Below are positions 1-4,691 of a DNA stretch of 6,065 bases, one piece after another; positions within the stretch are counted from its first letter, which is position 1, and every line of letters starts with the position of its first letter. Location of the stretch: NCBI GenBank assembly GCA_937934635.1, contig CALGZD010000197.1:1-6065 (forward strand), written 5' to 3'. This stretch comes from an uncultured Deinococcales bacterium (lineage in GTDB: Bacteria; Deinococcota; Deinococci; Deinococcales; Trueperaceae). The notes under the pieces are model-generated. The model was not told the DNA's origin. It saw only the letters and a program-made list of their open reading frames with translations, and searched no databases. Made by a program: the position numbers and the translations under genes.

Positions 1-162
<162 letters not shown>

Positions 163-200
163 TATAAATTATACTTTTGTTATATTGATAGTTACCAATT

Positions 201-220
201 TTTTCTATAATTTTCTATAA
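201..220. repeat. Perfect tandem duplication of a 10-mer
   Basis: The unit TTTTCTATAA occurs twice back to back at 201-210 and 211-220, between galT and the hairpin at 222-238. It is one of several short exact duplications in the gaps of this window. Confidence 0.85.
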
Positions 221-221
221 A

Positions 222-238
222 GATGGGTATAGCCCATC
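222..238. repeat. Short GATGGG/CCCATC hairpin
   Basis: GATGGG (222-227) and CCCATC (233-238) form a perfect 6-bp stem around a 5-base loop. Read on the minus strand it is GTAGGATGGGCTATACCCATC followed by TTTATAG, so it could be a weak terminator for minus-strand transcription. From memory, it also resembles the dispersed GTAGGGTGGGCTTTAGCCCACC type of hairpin found in many bacteria. Which of these it is cannot be decided from one copy. Confidence 0.4.
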
Positions 239-350
239 CTACAGCTGTTGTGATAATCATGGAGCTATCCCAAAACAAGTCCGCACTTCCTAAAAATAGA
301 TTTAAGTTGATTACTCTGCATCTACTTTGGGACTGGTCTTTAGTAAAACG

Positions 351-524
351 TTAAAGCTTATCGCAATATAGTTTTAATTTAGGACGTGCCCATAGTCTTC
401 TTGCGACACAAAAAGATTCGGTTAAACTTAACTCAAGAACGCTTTGGTAATAGGCAACAGATTCTTCAAGATTATGTACTGCTAACGCAATACGGTGAAC
501 AGTTCCTAATAGTGGTTTAGTCAA
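351..524 (-). pseudogene. Remnant of a VOC-fold (glyoxalase / methylmalonyl-CoA epimerase-like) gene
   Basis: On the minus strand the peptide TVHRIALAVHNLEESVAYY followed by QSVLELSLTES (about 494-414) matches the first beta-strand and helix of the vicinal oxygen chelate fold, of the type 'HHIAIAVxxLEESxxFYxxxLGL'. A possible start is the TTG at 524-522, but no Shine-Dalgarno sequence precedes it. After TES the family pattern disappears and the frame stops at 353-351. Dropping one base from the five-A run at 410-414 gives FVSQEDYGHVLN and then another stop, so a frameshift is possible. Family members have about 130 residues, and the remaining 90 or so are not found in 163-350. The usual metal-binding His just before the Ile of the first strand is Arg here (HHI to HRI, a CAT to CGT change). 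These points together suggest a decaying gene. It is the only recognisable minus-strand coding trace in the window. Confidence 0.5.
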
Positions 525-671
525 ATTAGAATTTTGCAGGGTAAATAAACTATACCTAAAGCATTCAATCCTGATCCAAACAAACAGCAAGCTTTATACC
601 AAAGTAAGTACAATTATTTGCTTTTTACAAAGCACTTTTCTATCCCAACATCAACACGATATTCTCATGCC

Positions 672-1436
672 ATGAGTATCAAACCTTTTATCGCTGCAAA
701 CTGGAAAATGCACAAACTACCTAGCGAAGCTGCACAGTGGGCAAGTGACTGTATAGATAATTTGGATAGCAATATCAATGAACAAGTCATGATTGCAATC
801 TGCGCTCCTGCAACGCATCTTGTGCCACTCAATGAAGCTTTTGGACCAAGCCCCATTAGTCTTGGCGCACAAGATGTTAGCGTCAATAGACAAGGCGCCT
901 ATACTGGCGAAGTTAGTACAGATATGTTGGTAGACGTTGGCGTGGATTATGTCATCGTAGGACACTCTGAGCGCAGAGCCTATCACAAAGAATCTGATGA
1001 ATTAGTTCGCTCAAAGGTAGCTGCTTGTCTAGAAGATAAACTTGTACCTATTTTGTGTGTCGGTGAAACCCTTGAAGAACGTGAAGCTGGTAAGGCAAAA
1101 GATGTAACCATTTCACAATTGCGTGGTGGTCTTAAAGATATTAGTTTAAATACTGCTTCAGAACTTGTTGTTGCCTACGAACCTGTCTGGGCTATCGGTA
1201 CAGGCAAAACTGCAACAGCAGAGGATGCACAAGAAATGTGTGGTGCTATTCGTGCTGAACTGCAAGCACTTTATCCTGACATTGCAGATGCCATGCACAT
1301 TTTATATGGTGGAAGTATGAAAGCAGCCAATGCCGCAGAGCTTATTGCTCAGCCTGATATCAATGGTGGCTTAGTTGGTAGTGCCAGCCTTTCGGTGGAG
1401 TCTATGATTGCACTGGTTGAAGCTGCGAAGTCGTAG
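672..1436 (+). CDS. tpiA: Triosephosphate isomerase
   Basis: This cytoplasmic TIM-barrel enzyme interconverts dihydroxyacetone phosphate and glyceraldehyde-3-phosphate in glycolysis and gluconeogenesis. The 254-residue protein has all catalytic parts: N10 and K12 in AANWKMH, electrophile H98 in VIVGHSERR, general base E170 in AYEPVWAIGTGKT with loop 6 at about 171-182, LYGGS at 211-215, and the phosphate-binding GGLVGSASL at 232-240. In that last motif the usual second Gly of VGGASL is Ser237. I chose ATG 672 because it gives MSIKPFIAANWKM and the normal family length. The frame is open upstream to a TTG at 618, but that adds 18 residues without family resemblance. No clear Shine-Dalgarno sequence precedes 672. 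Upstream is a 509-base gap; downstream are a hairpin repeat and a terminator, so the gene is probably monocistronic. Phrases such as QLRGGL and AYEPVWAIGTGKTATAEDA recall Deinococcus TIMs, though E. coli-like stretches (YHKESDEL) also occur. Confidence 0.97.
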   Translation: MSIKPFIAANWKMHKLPSEAAQWASDCIDNLDSNINEQVMIAICAPATHLVPLNEAFGPSPISLGAQDVSVNRQGAYTGEVSTDMLVDVGVDYVIVGHSERRAYHKESDELVRSKVAACLEDKLVPILCVGETLEEREAGKAKDVTISQLRGGLKDISLNTASELVVAYEPVWAIGTGKTATAEDAQEMCGAIRAELQALYPDIADAMHILYGGSMKAANAAELIAQPDINGGLVGSASLSVESMIALVEAAKS

Positions 1437-1470
1437 GTTTTGAGCTTACTATTGTTTAAGTACTAAACAT

Positions 1471-1506
1471 GAATCCCCCTCAGTCCCCCTTTTTCAAAGG
1501 GGGAAG
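1471..1506. repeat. C/G-rich dispersed-type hairpin repeat
   Basis: A doubled TCCCCCT motif (1474-1480 and 1484-1490) is followed by a strong hairpin. TCCCCCTTT at 1484-1492 pairs with AAAGGGGGA at 1496-1504 around a 3-base loop. The layout resembles the 'AATCCCCCTnAnTCCCCCTTTnnCAAAGGGGGAA' elements that I recall as scattered in many copies in various bacterial genomes. It is strikingly G/C-rich for this AT-rich gap. It may help 3'-end formation of tpiA mRNA, but it has no T-run of its own. Confidence 0.6.
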
Positions 1507-1510
1507 TAAG

Positions 1511-1541
1511 ATGCCATCTTTCCACAGGGTGGCATTTTTTC
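1511..1541 (+). terminator. Intrinsic terminator downstream of tpiA
   Basis: ATGCCATC (1511-1518) pairs with GGTGGCAT (1528-1535), giving 8 bp with one G-U pair around a 9-base loop. A run of six T (1535-1540) follows directly. It lies 75 bases after the tpiA stop, just beyond the CCCCC/GGGGG hairpin, and should separate tpiA from the peptidase transcript. Confidence 0.75.
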
Positions 1542-1619
1542 TAATGTGTTCTAAAGCAAAGAATGACGCCTTAAAAATAACGCTTCTTAATGATAAGCTA
1601 AACCATTACAGGAGACATT

Positions 1620-2693
1620 ATGGATACCCTTACAAACATTCGTAGCACATTGGCAAAGGAAAACATCGAAGCATTGCTTGTAACCAAAGCTGCTAATGTT
1701 CGCTACCTTTCAAACTTCAGCACCCCTGAGGACGCAAAAGTTCTACTGACACAAGACAGTGCTGTTTTAATCACAGATGGTCGCTATATTGCTCAAGCTA
1801 AAGAAGAGGCTTCGATAGATGTTGCTATCGACATGGATCGTGACTGGATAAAGTTGATGGTCAACAATCATTTGGGAGGATATCCTTTATCTTTTGAGTC
1901 TGATGCCATGAGTTATGCAGATGTCGAGCTGCTTAAATCAAAATTTGTAGAGTACAAGCTTGCAGAGCCTAAAGGCTGCAGCTCTGTTATCGAACAAATT
2001 CGTCTTTACAAAACTGAAGCAGAGCTTGCAAAAATGCGTGAGGCAGCCAAACTTGGCGATGAGGCTTTTACACACATCTTGGAGTACATCAAAGTGGGCA
2101 TGAAAGAAGTTGAAGTAGCTTTGGAATTAGAACGCTATATGCGTACTCAAGGCGCTGAATCTGTCAGTTTCGAAATCATCGTGGCAAGTGGTTCACGTAG
2201 TGCCATGCCCCACGGTGTAGCCTCACAAAAAGAAATCCAGAGTGGCGAACTTGTAACTTTAGATTTTGGCTGTGTAATTGATGGCTATCACTCAGACATG
2301 ACCCGAACTTTTGGCATGGGCAAAGTGAGTGAAGCACACCGAGCTATTTACGATACGGTACTCGCTGCTGAAGAAGCTGCCTTAGCAGCAGCAGGACCAC
2401 ATAAAAAAGGGGTTGATGTTGACGCCGTGGCAAGAAATTATATCGCTGAGGCTGGCTACGGTGATTATTTCCCTCACGGGTTGGGGCATGGTGTAGGTTT
2501 GGAAATTCATGAAGCCCCAAACTTATCGCCGAGGCAACCAGAGCTTGTGCTCGAGCCCAACATGACCGTCACCATAGAACCTGGTATTTACATCCCTGGA
2601 GATGCAGGGGTTCGTATTGAAGACCTCACAGTTGTCACTGATACTGGTGTCGAAAGACTATGTTTTTCAGACAAAAGCTTTATAGAACTTTAA
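1620..2693 (+). CDS. M24-family Xaa-Pro peptidase (aminopeptidase P / prolidase type)
   Basis: This cytoplasmic two-metal (usually Mn) peptidase cleaves bonds next to proline in short peptides. Its 357 residues consist of an N-terminal creatinase-type domain (about 1-125, with VRYLSNF and LITDGRYIAQA) and a C-terminal pita-bread catalytic domain. All five metal ligands of the family are visible: D215 (LDFG), D226 (HSDMTRTF), H290 (HGLGHGVGLEIHE), E320 (TIEPGIY) and E334 (VRIEDL). H198 in MPHG is the usual substrate-binding His. Length matches the compact bacterial enzymes of about 350-360 residues rather than the longer PepP or PepQ. Sequence alone does not separate aminopeptidase P from dipeptidase specificity, so no symbol is given. 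The start is well supported by AGGAG at 1610-1614, five bases before ATG. The next gene follows after 9 bp, which suggests co-transcription. Confidence 0.95.
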   Translation: MDTLTNIRSTLAKENIEALLVTKAANVRYLSNFSTPEDAKVLLTQDSAVLITDGRYIAQAKEEASIDVAIDMDRDWIKLMVNNHLGGYPLSFESDAMSYADVELLKSKFVEYKLAEPKGCSSVIEQIRLYKTEAELAKMREAAKLGDEAFTHILEYIKVGMKEVEVALELERYMRTQGAESVSFEIIVASGSRSAMPHGVASQKEIQSGELVTLDFGCVIDGYHSDMTRTFGMGKVSEAHRAIYDTVLAAEEAALAAAGPHKKGVDVDAVARNYIAEAGYGDYFPHGLGHGVGLEIHEAPNLSPRQPELVLEPNMTVTIEPGIYIPGDAGVRIEDLTVVTDTGVERLCFSDKSFIEL

Positions 2694-2702
2694 TTTCACT
2701 TT

Positions 2703-3377
2703 ATGCAAAAATCAAACTTACTCAGCTATAAACCTATCTACAAATTAGTATCTATTCTACTTAGCTGCTTAATCTTCAATGGTTGTAGTAGTTCACTACA
2801 AAGCCTCGACTTTAGTAGCTTTAGCCTCTTACCAACTGTTAGCAACATTGACCTCACATCTCTTCAACCTAGCCAAGCCTATGACTATTGGGAACTGCGT
2901 CAAGCAGAAAGTGGAAAGGCAAGTGTAGTCTTGGGATCAGGTGGGTCAAAGACAAAATTACAACTAAGTAGTACTGCTCTTGAAGCCTTAAATACAGCAA
3001 CAGCCAATAAAGGCTTTAACATTGGTTGCCAAGGGCAAGAAAATATTTGTTACAAATATATAGTTGCGATTCATAATGACACTATAAGCATTGTAAACAC
3101 TGCCCAATCCATTACGGACTTTTTAGGCAGCATTGATAACATTTCAGAAGCTGCACTTTTAACAAGTGCTTACGGCTACACATGGGATACTAGCTCCATA
3201 GAAACAGGAAGTTACTTACAAAACAACAGTGACTTCAACCTAATTGTTTTACGTCTAACGAACTTATGTCTACCTGTGCAATTAGACCGTTTTCAACTTC
3301 AGATTGATAAAGATGCCCATGTCAGTGTGGTTACATCGGAACAATGGCAGACCTTTGCTAATAATTGTTTTCAATAA
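2703..3377 (+). CDS. Putative lipoprotein of unknown function
   Basis: I do not recognise this 224-residue family. The N-terminus has a lipoprotein-like export signal: Lys3, Lys10 and Lys14, a hydrophobic stretch at about 15-25 (LVSILLSCLIF), then a lipobox-like FNGC with Cys28 and Ser-rich residues after it. The lipobox is imperfect because Phe and Asn sit at -3 and -2. With no Asp at +2, an outer-membrane or surface fate is more likely than inner-membrane retention if sorting rules like those of E. coli apply. The mature part is Ser/Thr/Asn/Gln-rich with no transmembrane segment. It has four cysteines (109, 116, 189, 222) that could form two disulfides, fitting an exported domain at about 60-224. 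There is no clear Shine-Dalgarno sequence. The start is 9 bases after the peptidase stop, so translation may be coupled. A direct functional link to the peptidase is not evident. Confidence 0.75.
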   Translation: MQKSNLLSYKPIYKLVSILLSCLIFNGCSSSLQSLDFSSFSLLPTVSNIDLTSLQPSQAYDYWELRQAESGKASVVLGSGGSKTKLQLSSTALEALNTATANKGFNIGCQGQENICYKYIVAIHNDTISIVNTAQSITDFLGSIDNISEAALLTSAYGYTWDTSSIETGSYLQNNSDFNLIVLRLTNLCLPVQLDRFQLQIDKDAHVSVVTSEQWQTFANNCFQ

Positions 3378-3386
3378 GCTTCAATC

Positions 3387-3460
3387 TTTGCTAAGTCTAA
3401 TCTTTTAAGTCCTAAACCTTTCAAGCTCCAAACCTTTCAAGTTCTAAACCTTTTAAGTCG
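3387..3460. repeat. 16-bp tandem repeat array
   Basis: Three full units with a consensus close to TTTYAAGTYCTAAACC lie end to end at 3403-3418, 3419-3434 and 3435-3450. A partial fourth (TTTTAAGTC) begins at 3451 and a more degenerate unit precedes them at 3387-3402. The units differ from each other at one to four positions, so the array is not freshly made. It starts 10 bases after the lipoprotein stop and ends 47 bases before the DinB start. It has no dyad symmetry strong enough to be a terminator. Confidence 0.85.
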
Positions 3461-3507
3461 TGCTGAAACTGTTGTAAGTTATAACAAAATTCATACGAGG
3501 TACTATC

Positions 3508-4032
3508 ATGTCTGAAACAAACACACAAACGGTAGTTAGTTTAGAAGCTGACTTTTTAGTTTTCATGCTTGAGGGAGGAAAAGCTTTCACCAATCCTCCA
3601 AGTCTGCTAGGTGATTTACAAGCTAGTGATGCCGTGGCTACGGTTGAAGCTTCGCCACACACCATTGCTAATATTGTCTCTCACTTGGACTATTGGCAAA
3701 CCTGGTTTATGAAAGGGGTTGAGGGTGAGCTCGAGCCCTACCCCGATAGCCTCAGTGGTACCTTCTTTCCTGTTAAAGAAGACGAGTGGCAAAATTTAAA
3801 AGATAACTTCTTTACTACCCAAGAAAAAATCAAAACACTTTGTCATGATTCAGAATTACTCAAACGTCCTTTTAGCATGGGCAAAACTGTAGGCGGTGGA
3901 CACGATAAACGCAATGTTGGCATGACAATGCTCTACTCCGTCATTCTGCACAACGCTCATCACTACGGGCAAATTATCACCCTTAGACAAATGATGGCAC
4001 TCTGGCCACCAGCAGATGGCGGTATTACCTAG
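3508..4032 (+). CDS. DinB/YfiT-like metal-binding four-helix protein
   Basis: This 174-residue protein belongs to the DinB/YfiT-like fold, four-helix bundles that hold a metal through three histidines. Known members include thiol transferases that use bacillithiol or mycothiol, and many are of unknown role. The likely ligands are H59 (NIVSHLDYWQTWF, first conserved helix) and H148 with H152 (ILHNAHHYGQI, the HxxxHxGQ motif of the last helix). Length is normal for the family. The start is supported by GAGG at 3497-3500, seven bases before ATG. There is no signal peptide, so it should be cytoplasmic. It stands apart from its neighbours, with a 130-base gap containing a 16-bp repeat array upstream and 259 bases of repeats downstream, so it is probably its own transcription unit. 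Substrate cannot be inferred. From memory, such proteins are abundant in Deinococcus and Bacillus. Confidence 0.85.
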   Translation: MSETNTQTVVSLEADFLVFMLEGGKAFTNPPSLLGDLQASDAVATVEASPHTIANIVSHLDYWQTWFMKGVEGELEPYPDSLSGTFFPVKEDEWQNLKDNFFTTQEKIKTLCHDSELLKRPFSMGKTVGGGHDKRNVGMTMLYSVILHNAHHYGQIITLRQMMALWPPADGGIT

Positions 4033-4044
4033 TAGTATTACCTA
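4022..4044. repeat. 10-bp direct repeat at the dinB-like stop codon
   Basis: GTATTACCTA occurs at 4022-4031 and again at 4035-4044, a 13-base period. The first copy carries the last codons and most of the stop codon of the dinB-like gene. The second runs by two bases into the 31-bp repeat that begins at 4043. Confidence 0.8.
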
Positions 4045-4137
4045 ATCAGAACCAACACACAGTATTGTGACTAAATAAGACATGCCTGTGTTGTCTACAG
4101 ATCACATAATCAGAGCCAACACACAGTATTGTGACTA
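4043..4137. repeat. Pair of 31-bp direct repeats separated by 33 bp
   Basis: Copy 1 is at 4043-4073 and copy 2 at 4107-4137. They are identical except for one A/G difference at the ninth base, and share the core AACACACAGTATTGTGAC. The unique spacer is 33 bases (4074-4106). Each copy holds a short dyad, CACA-GTAT-TGTG. The spacer also contains TGTGTTG (4087-4093), complementary to CAACACA (4053-4059) in copy 1. With only two copies and no cas gene nearby I do not call this a CRISPR array; a segmental duplication of 64 bp or a paired protein site fits better. Confidence 0.9.
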
Positions 4138-4168
4138 TATATCACTGTTGCAAATCTCTTCATGTTAC

Positions 4169-4198
4169 CGTTAAGCTATACAAACTAAAGGCTTAACG
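4169..4198. repeat. Perfect 8-bp inverted repeat upstream of the arsC-like gene
   Basis: CGTTAAGC (4169-4176) and GCTTAACG (4191-4198) are exact complements separated by 14 bases. No T-run follows on either strand, so it is not a standard terminator. It sits a few bases before the candidate -35 element at 4203-4208, where a dimeric regulator could bind. No family of operator is recognised. Confidence 0.55.
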
Positions 4199-4202
4199 CA
4201 AT

Positions 4203-4231
4203 TAGACATATATATTTATATTGCCTATGAA
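4203..4231 (+). promoter_or_regulatory. Candidate sigma-70-type promoter for the arsC-ymdB-znuA group
   Basis: TAGACA (4203-4208, five of six bases of the -35 consensus) and TATGAA (4226-4231, four of six of the -10 consensus) are separated by 17 bases. Position upstream of ATG 4292 and downstream of the inverted repeat at 4169-4198 makes sense. The surroundings are very AT-rich, so a chance match is quite possible. Confidence 0.3.
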
Positions 4232-4253
4232 CATCAAGTCTAAAAGCATCAAG

Positions 4254-4272
4254 TATCGAATATAAATCGATA
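4254..4272. repeat. 6-bp inverted repeat just upstream of the arsC-like start
   Basis: TATCGA (4254-4259) and TCGATA (4267-4272) flank a 7-base AT spacer, 19 bases before ATG 4292 and immediately before the AAGG ribosome-binding site. It could be an operator half-site pair or an mRNA hairpin near the start. A short AT-rich dyad like this can also arise by chance. Confidence 0.35.
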
Positions 4273-4291
4273 GCTAAGGTTAATTAATTCA

Positions 4292-4642
4292 ATGCCAGTC
4301 CAAATTTTTGGAACACATAAATCAAACGATAGTAAAAAAGCTCAGCGCTTTTTTAAAGAAAGACGCATGGAAGCACAATTCTTTGATCTGAGTGGCAAAA
4401 TTTCAATAGGTCAGCTCAAAACCTTTGTAAATCGTTTTGGCATCGATGCACTCATAGATAAAGACTCAAAAGCCTATGAAAAATCAGGCTTAGAATACAT
4501 GCGAGTAAGCGATGATGAATTGCTTGAAAAACTTTTGGCAAATCCTAAACTGATGCAACAGCCTCTGTTAAAAGATGGTAATACACTCAGCATTGGTTGG
4601 GATGAACAATATTGGCGTGACAACATAGATAGTAAGTCGTGA
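4292..4642 (+). CDS. ArsC/Spx-fold protein lacking catalytic cysteine
   Basis: This 116-residue cytoplasmic protein has the thioredoxin-like ArsC/Spx fold. The first strand and helix read VQIFGTHKSNDSKKAQRFFKERR, where arsenate reductases have GTxKCxxCRKA. Later come FDLSGKISIGQLKTF, NPKLMQQPLL and LSIGWDEQYW, the family's C-terminal RP-loop and substrate-side strand pattern (here Gln-Pro instead of Arg-Pro). Ser11 and Ser14 occupy the usual Cys positions and there is no cysteine anywhere in the protein, so thiol-based arsenate reduction is not expected. I recall a branch of such Ser-type or single-Cys relatives with the phrase 'KAERFFKERR', including ones from Deinococcus; their role is unknown to me. 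A weak AAGG at 4276-4279 precedes ATG by 12 bases. It probably heads an operon: ymdB-like follows after 49 bases and znuA-like after that. No ars genes are nearby. Confidence 0.85.
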   Translation: MPVQIFGTHKSNDSKKAQRFFKERRMEAQFFDLSGKISIGQLKTFVNRFGIDALIDKDSKAYEKSGLEYMRVSDDELLEKLLANPKLMQQPLLKDGNTLSIGWDEQYWRDNIDSKS

Positions 4643-4650
4643 CTTTCAAA

Positions 4651-4678
4651 TTAGTTAGATGATTTTAGTTAGATGATT
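4651..4678. repeat. Perfect tandem duplication of a 14-mer
   Basis: TTAGTTAGATGATT occurs at 4651-4664 and directly again at 4665-4678. It fills most of the gap between the arsC-like stop (4642) and the ribosome-binding site of the next gene (AAGG, 4679-4682). The exact match of both copies points to a recent slippage duplication. Confidence 0.9.
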
Positions 4679-4682
4679 AAGG
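4679..4682 (+). promoter_or_regulatory. Ribosome-binding site that decides the GTG start of the ymdB-like gene
   Basis: AAGG lies nine bases before GTG 4692. No ATG nearby in frame gives the conserved MNILFIGD start, so this site together with the family N-terminus fixes the GTG start codon. Confidence 0.65.
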
Positions 4683-4691
4683 TAACCTAGT

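Larger units (their letters stand above)
163..350. other. Non-coding part of the galT-tpiA gap, AT-rich, with small repeats
   Basis: No convincing gene is present here. Right at the galT stop there is an AT-only inverted repeat (TATAAT at 158-163, ATTATA at 168-173) followed by CTTTTGTT; it is too weak to call a terminator with confidence. A perfect tandem 10-mer (TTTTCTATAA) lies at 201-220 and a 6-bp G/C stem hairpin at 222-238. A 31-codon frame at 259-354 (+) begins at ATG but lacks a Shine-Dalgarno sequence and resembles nothing I know. Together with the VOC remnant at 351-524 and the tpiA leader, the gene-free stretch spans 509 bases (163-671). Confidence 0.6.

Noticed and set aside
259..354. 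31-codon open frame on the + strand beginning at ATG
   Set aside because: No ribosome-binding site, no similarity that I recognise, and it sits in decayed intergenic sequence.
525..590. N-terminal part (TTG at 590) of the minus-strand VOC-like frame
   Set aside because: Residues before the 524 start do not fit any VOC N-terminus; treated as accidental open frame.
618..671. N-terminal extension of tpiA from a TTG start
   Set aside because: The extra 18 residues have no TIM resemblance, and ATG 672 gives the normal family start and length.
665..986. Two minus-strand open frames inside tpiA
   Set aside because: They lie fully within a well-supported gene on the other strand and show no family pattern.
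3471..3500. Promoter for the dinB-like gene (TATAAC at 3480-3485)
   Set aside because: No acceptable -35 hexamer at 16-18 bases upstream; a single AT-rich hexamer is not enough.
3453..3665. Minus-strand open frame overlapping the dinB-like gene and repeat array
   Set aside because: Shadow of the dinB-like coding frame; composition and sequence look like antisense translation.
4043..4137. CRISPR array
   Set aside because: Only two repeats, no third copy or degenerate end repeat, no cas genes, and the flanks are ordinary intergenic DNA; a duplication is simpler.
4292..4642. Arsenate reductase or arsenic-resistance locus
   Set aside because: No cysteine in the protein and no arsB, acr3, arsM or arsR nearby.
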